Shown here in pieces: positions 7,099-14,151 of a stretch of 16,723 bases of DNA. The DNA is from an uncultured Clostridia bacterium. GTDB lineage: Bacteria; Bacillota; Clostridia; Oscillospirales; Oscillospiraceae. The DNA lies in contig CAMVJF010000015.1 of assembly GCA_947167725.1 (NCBI GenBank), positions 1 through 16,723 on the forward strand, in the 5' to 3' direction. A model generated the notes under the pieces. The model worked only from the letters and a program-made list of their open reading frames with translations. It was not told the DNA's origin and made no database searches. Position 1 is the first letter of the stretch. Every line of letters starts with the position of its first letter. The position numbers were made by a program, and so were the translations under genes.

Positions 7099-8595
7099 TC
7101 AGTTGTTCTCCGGCTTCATGGTCGGGAAGAGGAGGACGTCGCGGATGGAGGCCGAATCGGTCAGGAGCATGACCAGACGGTCGATGCCGTAGCCGATGCC
7201 GCCCGTGGGGGGCATGCCGATCTCGAGGGCGTTGAGGAAGTCCTCGTCGGTGTGGTTGGCCTCCGCGTCGCCGGCGGCGGCGAGCGCATCCTGCGCCGCG
7301 AAGCGGGCGCGCTGGTCGATGGGGTCGTTCAGCTCGCTGTATGCGTTGCACATCTCCCAGCCGTTGATATACAGCTCGAAGCGCTCGACCTTGCCCGGAT
7401 CGTCCGGCTTCTTTTTCGTCAGCGGGGAGATCTCAATGGGATGATCCATGATGAAGGTGGGCTGGATCATCTTGTCCTCGCAGAATTCGTCAAAGAAGAG
7501 GTTGACGATGTCGCCCTTCTTGTGGCGCGTCTCAAACTCGATGCCGTGCGCCTTCGCAAGCGCCCTGGCCTCTTCGTCGCTGCCGACCGCGTCGAAGTCG
7601 ATCCCGGTCTGCTCGCGGATGGCCTCAGTCATCGTCAGGCGGCGGAAGGGCTTCTCCAGGTCGATCTCCCGCTCGCCGTAGCGGATCACGGCGGAGCCGC
7701 AGACCTTCTCGGCCAGGTGGCGGAAAAGCGACTCGGTCAGCTCCATCATGCCGTGATAGTCGGTATAGGCCTGGTAGAGCTCCATGAGCGTGAACTCCGG
7801 ATTGTGCTTCGTGTCGAGACCCTCGTTGCGGAACACGCGGCCGATCTCGTAGACCTTCTCGAGGCCGCCGACGATCAGGCGCTTAAGGTACAGCTCCAGC
7901 GAAATGCGCAGCTTCACATCCACGTCCAGCGCGTTGTAGTGCGTCTCAAAGGGGCGCGCGGCGGCGCCGCCCGCGTTCGTGACGAGCATGGGGGTCTCGA
8001 CCTCCATGAAGCCGCGCGCGTCGAGGAAGCGGCGGATCTCGCTGAGGATCTGCGAACGCTTGATAAAGGTGTCGCGCACCTCGGGATTCGCGATCAGATC
8101 GACGTAGCGCTGACGGTAGCGTGCGTCGACGTCCGTCAGGCCGTGGAACTTCTCGGGCAGGGGCTTGAGCGACTTGGAGAGCAGCGTGAGCTCCTTCGCG
8201 TGCACGGTGACCTCGCCGGTCCTGGTCTGAAAAACAAAGCCGCGGACGCCGATGATATCGCCGATATCCAGCTTCTTGAAGGCGGCATATTCCTCCTCGC
8301 CGATCGAGTCACGCGCGACATAGCACTGAAGGATGCCTTCACGGTCCTGGATCTTGCAGAAAGAGGCCTTGCCCATGACGCGTTTGACCATCATGCGCCC
8401 GGCGACGGAGACGTCCTTGCCCTCGAGAGCGGCAAAGTCCGCCGTCACCTCGCTGCTGTGGTGCGTGACGTCATACTTCGTGATCCGGAAGGGGTCCTTT
8501 CCCGCCTCCTGCAGGGCCGCGAGCTTCTCGCGGCGGATGCGGAGGATCTCGGAGAGCTCCTGTTCCGCGGCGGCCGGCTTCATTTCTTCGTTCAT
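7099..8595 (-). CDS. lysS: Lysine--tRNA ligase, class II (498 aa)
   Basis: Cytoplasmic enzyme that charges tRNA-Lys with lysine using ATP. An N-terminal OB-fold anticodon-binding domain (about 60-140) precedes the class II catalytic core: motif 1 region with GFMEVETPML (195-204), motif 2 FRNEGLDTKHNPEF (255-268) and motif 3 GGIGYGIDRLVML (465-477). Also present are the block ELNDPIDQRARF and the ending DVLLFPTMKPENN. Length matches bacterial LysS, and nothing is missing. ATG 8595 is chosen because GAGGT lies 5 nt upstream. It is the second gene of a greA-lysS unit (34-nt gap), an arrangement common in Firmicutes. No T-box or lysine riboswitch is visible upstream. Confidence 0.97.
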   Translation of the reverse strand: MNEEMKPAAAEQELSEILRIRREKLAALQEAGKDPFRITKYDVTHHSSEVTADFAALEGKDVSVAGRMMVKRVMGKASFCKIQDREGILQCYVARDSIGEEEYAAFKKLDIGDIIGVRGFVFQTRTGEVTVHAKELTLLSKSLKPLPEKFHGLTDVDARYRQRYVDLIANPEVRDTFIKRSQILSEIRRFLDARGFMEVETPMLVTNAGGAAARPFETHYNALDVDVKLRISLELYLKRLIVGGLEKVYEIGRVFRNEGLDTKHNPEFTLMELYQAYTDYHGMMELTESLFRHLAEKVCGSAVIRYGEREIDLEKPFRRLTMTEAIREQTGIDFDAVGSDEEARALAKAHGIEFETRHKKGDIVNLFFDEFCEDKMIQPTFIMDHPIEISPLTKKKPDDPGKVERFELYINGWEMCNAYSELNDPIDQRARFAAQDALAAAGDAEANHTDEDFLNALEIGMPPTGGIGYGIDRLVMLLTDSASIRDVLLFPTMKPENN

Positions 8596-8629
8596 GTGCT
8601 ACCTCTTGTTCCTGTTCCCATACGGGTAA

Positions 8630-9124
8630 TTACTTGTTCTCGACCGAGAGGATCTCAAAGCGGATCACGCCGGCCGGGGCGGAAACCTCGACCACGTCGC
8701 CCCTGCGGTGGCCCTTGAGGCCCTGGAAGAGCGGCGAATCGTCGGAGATGCGGCCCTCTCTGGGGTTCGCCTCCTGCGAGCCGACGATCTCATAGCTGTC
8801 CTCAAAGCCGTCCTCGAGATCCCTGACGCGAACCGTGCTGCCGAGCATGACGGTATCCTTCGGCGCGTTCTCTTCGATGTTGTCGACGATCTCGGCGTTC
8901 TCGATGAGGACCTTGAGCTCGGCGATCTTGGAATAGAGCTTGCCCTGCTCGGTCTTGGCCTCGTCATACTCGCTGTTCTCGGACAGATCTCCGAAGCTGC
9001 GCGCTTCCTTGATCAGCTCCGCGACCTCTTTTTCCCGGACCGTCTCAAGATAGTTCAGCTCCTCCTTGATGGAGTCGAGACGTTCCTGGCTCATTTTGAA
9101 TCTGTTGGAAATCGAATCCGGCAT
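8630..9124 (-). CDS. greA: Transcription elongation factor GreA (164 aa)
   Basis: GreA binds the RNA polymerase secondary channel and stimulates cleavage of backtracked transcripts. The N-terminal coiled coil (about 12-80) includes the conserved tip FGDLSENSEYDEAK (44-57) with the acidic pair Asp46/Glu49 that helps hold the catalytic Mg2+. The C-terminal FKBP-like domain follows (about 90-164: GSTVRVRD, SYEIVGSQEANP, ISDDSPLFQGLKG, GDVVEVSAPAG). Length is slightly above the usual 157-158 because of a short N-terminal extension (MPDSISNRFK). The extension is kept because GGGAGG (9132-9137) is 7 nt before ATG 9124; the alternative ATG 9094 has no comparable site. Transcribed from a consensus promoter 90 bp upstream, with lysS downstream. 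Confidence 0.96.
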   Translation of the reverse strand: MPDSISNRFKMSQERLDSIKEELNYLETVREKEVAELIKEARSFGDLSENSEYDEAKTEQGKLYSKIAELKVLIENAEIVDNIEENAPKDTVMLGSTVRVRDLEDGFEDSYEIVGSQEANPREGRISDDSPLFQGLKGHRRGDVVEVSAPAGVIRFEILSVENK

Positions 9125-9146
9125 GAGAATTCCTCCCTTGTGATGG

Positions 9147-9198
9147 GCCGCGGCGCTTTTCCGCGGCTTTCGCCCTCCGCCGCGTCCGCGGGGAGGCG
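9147..9198 (-). promoter_or_regulatory. Structured GC-rich 5' leader of greA (two adjacent hairpins)
   Basis: Between the promoter and the ribosome site the minus strand can fold two hairpins. The first (9171-9198) pairs CGCCTCC-CCGC with GCGG-GGA-GGCG around a GGAC loop, with two single-base bulges. The second (9147-9167) is a perfect 7-bp stem GCCGCGG/CCGCGGC with a 7-nt loop. No U-tract follows, so a simple terminator is unlikely. Role unknown: leader stabilisation, an RNA control element, or a boundary to read-through from the S41 gene are all possible. Confidence 0.5.
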
Positions 9199-9216
9199 CA
9201 TGATGAAAGCTACGCT

Positions 9217-9245
9217 ATTATAATGATTTGCCCGTGGGCTGTCAA
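9217..9245 (-). promoter_or_regulatory. Perfect-consensus sigma-A promoter of greA-lysS
   Basis: TTGACA (9240-9245), a 17-bp spacer and TATAAT (9217-9222) on the minus strand: 12/12 consensus bases with optimal spacing. The predicted transcript start near 9210 gives a leader of about 85 nt. The -35 lies only 8 bp after the stop of the S41 gene. Confidence 0.92.
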
Positions 9246-9253
9246 GGTAAAGT

Positions 9254-10510
9254 TCAGGCCCCGGTCTTGCTCAAAAAGGTCAGGGCGCTCATCAGCTGCT
9301 CGTCATTTGAAACGCTCGCCGTGCCCTGCTCGCCGCCGGTCGTGCCCAGCGTGGTGCCGGTGCTGCTCGGGTCGCTGTTGTAGACGATCATGTCCGGCAC
9401 GACGCCGCCTTTGGCGCTGATGTCGACGCGGTTCGGCGTAAGGTAGGTCCTGGTCGACAGGCGGATCGCGCCGCCGTCGGAGAGCTCGATCGTCTCCTGG
9501 TCGCGCGTGCTGCCCGTCGTGGTCTCGCCGAAGATCGTCGCCCAGCCGTACTCCTGCATCGCCGCGGCAAATACCTCCGCCTCGGCAAAGGTCTCGGTGT
9601 TCACAAGCACGACCGTGGGGAGCTGGATGCACATGCTGTCCGATTCATAGGCGATCTCTTTGCCGTTGCGGTCGGCGGTGAAGAACACCGGGCCGGAGGG
9701 CAGGAGATAGTCGAGGAACAGACGGACCTCCTCGGCAAGGCCGCCCGGATTGCCGCGCACGTCGATGCACAGCGCGACGATGTTCTGCTCCAGCAGCGCC
9801 TCGATGGCGGCCTCCGCCTCCTCCGCGCTGCCCGCCTCGAAGTTAAAGATCTGCACGTAGCCCGCGTCCGTCTTTTCCTTGCGGTAGTTCACGGCCTTCT
9901 GGCGCGATCTGCTGCAGTCGACCGTCAGCTCGTCGCCGTTCGCGACCGTGAGCGTGAACTTGCCGTTGAGCTTGGAGCGGATCAGCGTGCGGGCGGAGTC
10001 CTCGCTCAGATCGCGGAGGCTCTGGCCGTCTACGGCGCTGAGCAGCATGCCCGACGAGACGCCCGCTTCGGCCGCGGCGGAGCCGGGGTTGACCGAGATC
10101 ACGCGGAAGCTGCCGTTCTCCTCCTTGGCGATCGACATGCCGATGCCGGAGTAGTCGTTCGCCGAGGAGAGCTTATAGCTCTTGTACTCGTCGGGAGACA
10201 TGTAATAGCTCCACTTGTCCCCCAGCCCGGCGATCATCGCGCCCGCGGCGGACTGGCCCATCTTCTCGCGGTCGGCCTCGTCGATGTAGTTCTCGCAGAC
10301 CTTGTCCTTGATCTCGATGTAGCGCATCGCCTCTTCATAGTCTTCCTTGCCGCCGACCTTCTTCATCATTTTGGAGTAGGTCAGTCCGACGGCGAGGCCG
10401 CCGATGAGGATGCAGGCGATCAGCATGACCTTCAGCGGGATGCCGAAGTTGAAGAGCCGCGACAGAGCGTGACCGACGGAGGCGAGGAAGCGTCTGAAAA
10501 TCTTCTTCAA
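9254..10510 (-). CDS. PDZ / S41 (CtpA-like) membrane protein with substituted catalytic Ser and Lys - likely pseudoprotease
   Basis: Carboxyl-terminal-processing-protease fold: short basic N-terminus, one membrane segment (about 26-47), an N-terminal helical region, a PDZ domain (about 112-200, with SGIGMSIA and AAAEAGVSSGMLLSAVDG) and an S41 core (about 215-375, with DVRGNPGG at 250-257). In active Tsp/CtpA enzymes the nucleophile is the middle Ser of SASAS, and the general-base Lys is 25 residues later in FGKG. Here the aligned segments read NTETFAEAE and TTGSTRDQ: Ala309 replaces Ser, Ser334 replaces Lys, while Gln338 remains. The exact 25-residue spacing supports the alignment. Start TTG 10510 (418 aa) is chosen for its AAAGGAG site; the longer frame opening at GTG 10546 lacks one. 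Last gene of the ftsEX unit by orientation, 100 bp after the second M23 gene. A tail of about 40 residues (Thr/Ser/Gly-rich, then NDEQLMSALTFL) follows the core. Likely a scaffold or regulator (inference). Confidence 0.88.
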   Translation of the reverse strand: MKKIFRRFLASVGHALSRLFNFGIPLKVMLIACILIGGLAVGLTYSKMMKKVGGKEDYEEAMRYIEIKDKVCENYIDEADREKMGQSAAGAMIAGLGDKWSYYMSPDEYKSYKLSSANDYSGIGMSIAKEENGSFRVISVNPGSAAAEAGVSSGMLLSAVDGQSLRDLSEDSARTLIRSKLNGKFTLTVANGDELTVDCSRSRQKAVNYRKEKTDAGYVQIFNFEAGSAEEAEAAIEALLEQNIVALCIDVRGNPGGLAEEVRLFLDYLLPSGPVFFTADRNGKEIAYESDSMCIQLPTVVLVNTETFAEAEVFAAAMQEYGWATIFGETTTGSTRDQETIELSDGGAIRLSTRTYLTPNRVDISAKGGVVPDMIVYNSDPSSTGTTLGTTGGEQGTASVSNDEQLMSALTFLSKTGA

Positions 10511-10519
10511 ATCAGATCT

Positions 10520-10526
10520 CTCCTTT
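10520..10526 (-). promoter_or_regulatory. Ribosome binding site that sets a TTG start for the S41 gene
   Basis: AAAGGAG on the minus strand, 9 nt before TTG 10510. The alternative GTG 10546 has only a hairpin upstream, so TTG is the better start although it is the rarest of the three. Confidence 0.7.
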
Positions 10527-10548
10527 GACAGGAAATAAAGACGCACTT

Positions 10549-10576
10549 ACCGGACAGCCGTTTCCGGCTGTCCGGT
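10549..10576 (-). repeat. Perfect 12-bp hairpin with GAAA tetraloop between the M23 and S41 genes
   Basis: On the minus strand ACCGGACAGCCG, loop GAAA, CGGCTGTCCGGT. The stem is perfect and the loop is a GNRA tetraloop. No U-tract follows (next bases AAGTGCGTC), so it is not a standard terminator in the operon direction. On the plus strand the nearest T-run is 10 nt beyond the stem. It may mark an RNA processing or mRNA-stability site that changes the level of the S41 protein relative to upstream genes (inference). Confidence 0.75.
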
Positions 10577-10610
10577 GAGAATACGCTTTTTGAAGCGGAG
10601 GGGACTCCGA

Positions 10611-11891
10611 TCAGCCGCCGGAATCCGGGTCATAGGTCAGACCGCTGAAGCGCCAGGAGAAATCGGTCGGACCCGAGGAATTGCGGATCTCGAAGTGCAG
10701 GTGCGGGCCGGTGGAGACGCCGGTCGAGCCGACCGCGCCGATATACTGGCCCTGCGTCACCGCCTGGCCGACGCTCACGCCGATCGACGAGAGGTGGCCG
10801 TAGAGGGTGTAGTAGTGATCGCCGTTGACGTTGCCGTGGTCGATGATAATGCAGTTGCCGTAGCCGCCGTTCACGCCCGCGAGCGTCACGGTCCCGGCGT
10901 CGGAGGCCCAGACGGCGTCGCCGTACTGGCAGCCGATATCCATGCCGGAGTGGTACTTCCACACGCCGGAGATCGGGTGCAGACGGTTGCCGACCATGCT
11001 GGTGATGTAGGTGCAGGCGCAGGGCCAGGCGAAGTTGCCGCTGCCGCTGACGGTGCCGTAATAGCCGCCGCCGGAGGACGCGGCCGCCGCGGCTGCCTGC
11101 CTCGCCTCTTCCTCGCGGCGCTTCTGCTCCTCGAGCTGCTTGACCTTCTGGTCGATCAGCTCCTCGGTCTTGCTCTCCTTCTCCTTGAGCTTCTCCAGCT
11201 CGTCGCCGCTCTTTTCCAGCTCCTCGTTGAGCTCCTCGAGCTGCGCCGTGGCCTCGTTGATGCTCGTCTCGAGCTCGGCGCGCTCGGCGTCAAGCTCCTC
11301 TTTCTTTCCCTCGAGCTCGACCTTGTAGGCCTCGTAATCGGCCTTGACCTGCTCGGTGTTCACGCGGGCGGCGATATATTCGTCCTCAAGCTGTTTGTCG
11401 CTCTCCATGATCTCGCCGATATCCTCGATCGCGGTGAGGAACTCGCCGAGGGAGTTGGACTGCAGGAGCATCGTGAGCATGCTCTCGTTCCCGTTCTCCT
11501 CCATGGCGCGGACGCGCGCGCGGTAGCGCCGGAGCTGCTCGTCCTCGAGCGCCTTGGCCTCCACGACCTCCTGCGCCTTCCGGGCGATCATCTCGTCATA
11601 CATGGCGATCTGCTCGTCGTTGAGGCGAATCTGGCGGACAAGGTAGACGTTGCGCTCCTCGAGCGCCTGCTTCTGCTCCTCCGCGTCGGCCTGTCTGGCC
11701 TCCAGCTCGTCGAGCTCCGCCTGCTTTTCCTCGACCTTGGCCTGAAGGGCCTCCTTCTCACGCTCGAGCCGGTCGATCTCGGCCTGCGTGACCGCGAAGG
11801 CCGGGGCCGGCAGAACGCCGAAGGCAAGCGCGAGCGCCAGCACGGCGGAGAGCGCCGCGGAGAGGATGCGGCTTTTCCTGATTTTTCTCAT
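10611..11891 (-). CDS. Secreted coiled-coil M23 (LytM) peptidase, second of a tandem pair (426 aa)
   Basis: Predicted exported peptidoglycan endopeptidase of the EnvC/PcsB-like layout. Signal peptide MRKIRKSRILSAALSAVLAL, cleavage near AFA/VTQ (about 33). Long coiled coil (about 34-265) containing RYRARVRAMEENG and IMESDKQLEDEYIAAR. Ala/Ser/Gly linker, then LytM domain (about 285-426). Zinc and catalytic residues are present: His314 and Asp318 in HSGMDIG, His366 in YGHLSS, and His397/His399 in HLHFE. Intact ligands suggest a real hydrolase, unlike the degenerate LytM activators of Gram-negatives. Four cysteines (291, 293, 321, 347) lie in the LytM domain. ATG 11891 is preferred over the longer frame to 11978 because it opens the signal peptide; its ribosome site is weak (GGGAAAG). 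Follows its paralogue by 31 nt. Confidence 0.9.
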   Translation of the reverse strand: MRKIRKSRILSAALSAVLALALAFGVLPAPAFAVTQAEIDRLEREKEALQAKVEEKQAELDELEARQADAEEQKQALEERNVYLVRQIRLNDEQIAMYDEMIARKAQEVVEAKALEDEQLRRYRARVRAMEENGNESMLTMLLQSNSLGEFLTAIEDIGEIMESDKQLEDEYIAARVNTEQVKADYEAYKVELEGKKEELDAERAELETSINEATAQLEELNEELEKSGDELEKLKEKESKTEELIDQKVKQLEEQKRREEEARQAAAAAASSGGGYYGTVSGSGNFAWPCACTYITSMVGNRLHPISGVWKYHSGMDIGCQYGDAVWASDAGTVTLAGVNGGYGNCIIIDHGNVNGDHYYTLYGHLSSIGVSVGQAVTQGQYIGAVGSTGVSTGPHLHFEIRNSSGPTDFSWRFSGLTYDPDSGG

Positions 11892-11922
11892 ATGCTTTCC
11901 CACATTTTCTTTCCGCGGTCCG

Positions 11923-13197
11923 TCAGCCGAGATAATCGGACGGATCGACCCGCTGGCCGTCCACGAACACTTCCACATGGCAGTGCGTGCCGGTGGCCAT
12001 GCCGGTGGCGCCGAGATAGCCGATGGTCTGGCCCTGGCCGACCGTCGTGCCCTGCGCGACGGCGGTGCCGGACATATGCGCGTAAAGCGTCTGCATGCCG
12101 TTGCCGTGGTCCACGATGATGTAGTTGCCGTAGCCGCTGTTGTAGCCGACCGTGGAGACTACACCGTCGGCGCAGGAGACAATGTCTCCGCCGTCATGGC
12201 CGTAGCCGTCGATATCCATGCCGGTGTGCATCTTCTGCACCTCGCCGGTGATCGGATGCGTACGGTAGCCGTACTCGCTGCTGACGTTGTTGCAGCCGGG
12301 GACCGGCCAGGCCAGCGTTCCGCCGCCCGTGCCGCCGCTCGCGGCGGGATTGTAGGTGTAGACCGTCTCACCGCCTTCGGCCGCTCCGTCGTTCGCATGC
12401 GCGGCCTGGTAGGCCAGCCACATCTGCGTGATCTTCGCGTCGATGGCACGGTCGGCGATATCCTGCGCGGCCATGGCCGCCTCATACTCGCGCACGCTCG
12501 TCTCGAGCTCGAGCTCGAGCTGCTTCATCAGCTCCTCGGTCTCCCTGATGTCGGCCAGGAGCTGGGTCTGCTCGGCCTTGAGTTCTTCCATCTTGGCGTC
12601 GCATTTGGCCTTCTCGGCCTCGAATTCGCCGCGGACGCGCTCATGCTCCTCGCGGGCCGCGATGTACTGGTCCTCCAGCCGGCGGTCGCTCTCCATGATC
12701 TCACGGATATCGTCGATGCCCGTGAGCAGGGAGCTCAGATCGTTCGCCCGGAGGATCACGCCGAGGATATCGGCGCCGCCGTTCTCCTCAAGCGTACGAA
12801 CTCTTGCGCGGTAGCGCTCGAGCTGCTCCTCCTCCAGCTTCCTGGCGGCGTCGACCTCGAGCTGCTTTTCGTCGATCATGCCCTGATAGAGGCTGATCTG
12901 CTCGTCGGTGAGCACGATCTGCTCGCGGATATAGGTGTCGCGCTCGTCATAGGCCGCCTTCTGGTCGATCAGCGTTGCCTGCTCCTCCTGGAGCTGCGCG
13001 ATCTTCTCCCGGCTCTCCTGCGCCTTGGCGGCGAGCTCCTCCTTGCGCTTCTGCAGATCGGCGACGCTCGCCCTCGTGTTGACGGAGAAATCCTCGTCGG
13101 CGTAGGCCTTCGCCGGGATCACCGTCACGACCAGGCCGATGAGCATCAGCAGCGCCAGCAGGATGGCGATCGCCGAGATGATCTTCTTGTTGTTCAT
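11923..13197 (-). CDS. Secreted coiled-coil M23 (LytM) peptidase, first of a tandem pair (424 aa)
   Basis: Paralogue of the downstream gene with the same plan: signal peptide MNNKKIISAIAILLALLMLI (cleavage near AKA or AYA, about residues 31-33), coiled coil (about 40-260), Gly/Ser-rich linker, LytM domain (about 295-424). Shared coiled-coil blocks are RYRARVRTLEENG and IMESDRRLEDQYIAAR. Predicted zinc/catalytic residues are His324 and Asp328 in HTGMDID, His374 in YAHMSG and His405/His407 in HCHVEV. Placed directly after ftsX, it is the best candidate for the hydrolase bound through its coiled coil to the FtsX extracellular loop, as known for PcsB and EnvC (family knowledge; binding here is inferred). 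ATG 13197 is chosen because GGGAGG is 8 nt upstream; GTG 13206 overlaps that site. Confidence 0.9.
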   Translation of the reverse strand: MNNKKIISAIAILLALLMLIGLVVTVIPAKAYADEDFSVNTRASVADLQKRKEELAAKAQESREKIAQLQEEQATLIDQKAAYDERDTYIREQIVLTDEQISLYQGMIDEKQLEVDAARKLEEEQLERYRARVRTLEENGGADILGVILRANDLSSLLTGIDDIREIMESDRRLEDQYIAAREEHERVRGEFEAEKAKCDAKMEELKAEQTQLLADIRETEELMKQLELELETSVREYEAAMAAQDIADRAIDAKITQMWLAYQAAHANDGAAEGGETVYTYNPAASGGTGGGTLAWPVPGCNNVSSEYGYRTHPITGEVQKMHTGMDIDGYGHDGGDIVSCADGVVSTVGYNSGYGNYIIVDHGNGMQTLYAHMSGTAVAQGTTVGQGQTIGYLGATGMATGTHCHVEVFVDGQRVDPSDYLG

Positions 13198-13205
13198 AAT
13201 GAGCA

Positions 13206-13211
13206 CCTCCC
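13206..13211 (-). promoter_or_regulatory. Ribosome binding site deciding the start of the first M23 gene
   Basis: GGGAGG on the minus strand, 8 nt before ATG 13197. It overlaps the in-frame GTG 13206, excluding that codon as a start. The 72-bp gap to ftsX holds no convincing promoter or terminator. Confidence 0.75.
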
Positions 13212-13269
13212 GTTTACAGGATTACCCACTTCCCTGTTGTTTTCCGAAAAATCGCCTCTCCCGCGTTCT

Positions 13270-14151
13270 TTATACCTCGAGGTAGTTGCGGATCGCGTTG
13301 ACGCCGCCGAAAGCGCCGATGAGCACGCTGATGCCCATGTAGGCGATGAGCATCGGCAGAGCGATCTGCGCGAAGGGGACGACCGTGAAGATGCCGGCGA
13401 TGGAACCGACCAGCTTGCGCGTCAGGAGCTCATAAACGCCCCACTCGGCCAGGAAGCCGAGACCGCCGCCGAGGATGCCCAGCACAAGGCCCTCGACCAC
13501 GAAGGGCAGACGGATGAAGCCGTTGGACGCGCCGACCATCTTCATGATCGCGATCTCCTCGCGGCGGCCGAAGGTGGCGAGCTTGATGGTGTTCGACATG
13601 ATGAACACGGAGACGAAGACCAGGATCACGATCAGCGCCAGCGAGACGACGCTCACGACGTTGCGGACCGTGATGAAGGTCTTGGCATAATCGAGATGCG
13701 CCTTGACCTTGTCGACGCCCTCGATGCCCTCGAGCGCGGTCTTGGTCTCGCTCATGCGGGCGATATCGGTCAGATGGATGACGTAACGGTCGCGCAGCAC
13801 GTTCGCGTCCAGTCCCTCGGAGAGATTGGAGTCATAGTTCTCCATGAAGGCGTCGAAGGCCTGGGAACGGGAGACGAACTCGACCGTGGCGATGTTGTCT
13901 ATGGTCTCGATGGAGCCCTGCAGCGCGCGGGCGGAGTCCTCGGTATAGGTCTCGTCGATGAAGGCGACGACCTCGTTCTGGTTCTCGAGGTCCTTGATGA
14001 CCTTGTCGATATTCAGGCTCAGCAGCGTCACGCTGCCCATGATGATCAGGCACGCCATAATGATCGTGACCGTCGCGAAGGACATGAAGCCGTGCGTGCC
14101 GATGCTCCGGAAGCCCTCGCGGATCAGATAGCCGCTTCTATTCAATCTCAT
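13270..14151 (-). CDS. ftsX: Cell division ABC transporter permease FtsX (293 aa)
   Basis: Membrane partner of FtsE that transmits ATP-driven changes to peptidoglycan hydrolases outside the cell. A cytoplasmic N-terminus (RSGYLIREGFRSIGTHG) precedes membrane segment 1 (about 22-45). An extracellular loop (about 46-163, the hydrolase-binding region in characterised FtsX) precedes segment 2 (about 164-187). The conserved cytoplasmic block TIKLATFGRREEIAIMKMVG (188-207) precedes segments 3 (about 216-237) and 4 (about 259-285). Length is typical. ATG 14151 overlaps the 3' end of ftsE by 14 nt, so the two are translationally coupled. The frame extends upstream to 14256, but that part reads through ftsE out of frame and lacks FtsX character. 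Confidence 0.96.
   Translation of the reverse strand: MRLNRSGYLIREGFRSIGTHGFMSFATVTIIMACLIIMGSVTLLSLNIDKVIKDLENQNEVVAFIDETYTEDSARALQGSIETIDNIATVEFVSRSQAFDAFMENYDSNLSEGLDANVLRDRYVIHLTDIARMSETKTALEGIEGVDKVKAHLDYAKTFITVRNVVSVVSLALIVILVFVSVFIMSNTIKLATFGRREEIAIMKMVGASNGFIRLPFVVEGLVLGILGGGLGFLAEWGVYELLTRKLVGSIAGIFTVVPFAQIALPMLIAYMGISVLIGAFGGVNAIRNYLEV

Noticed and set aside
6931..8718. A 595-codon plus-strand frame.
   Set aside because: Antisense to lysS and the start of the EamA region; the composition is that of a complement shadow.
7099..9245. T-box or lysine riboswitch controlling lysS.
   Set aside because: Only 34 nt separate greA and lysS, and the greA leader (about 85 nt) is too short and lacks T-box or lysine-riboswitch sequence features.
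10511..10546. GTG start for the S41 protein.
   Set aside because: A hairpin rather than a ribosome site lies upstream. AAAGGAG is placed correctly only for TTG 10510.
10549..10585. The 12-bp hairpin as an intrinsic terminator.
   Set aside because: There is no T-run directly after the stem on either strand; the plus-strand T-run is 10 nt away and no plus-strand gene lies upstream.
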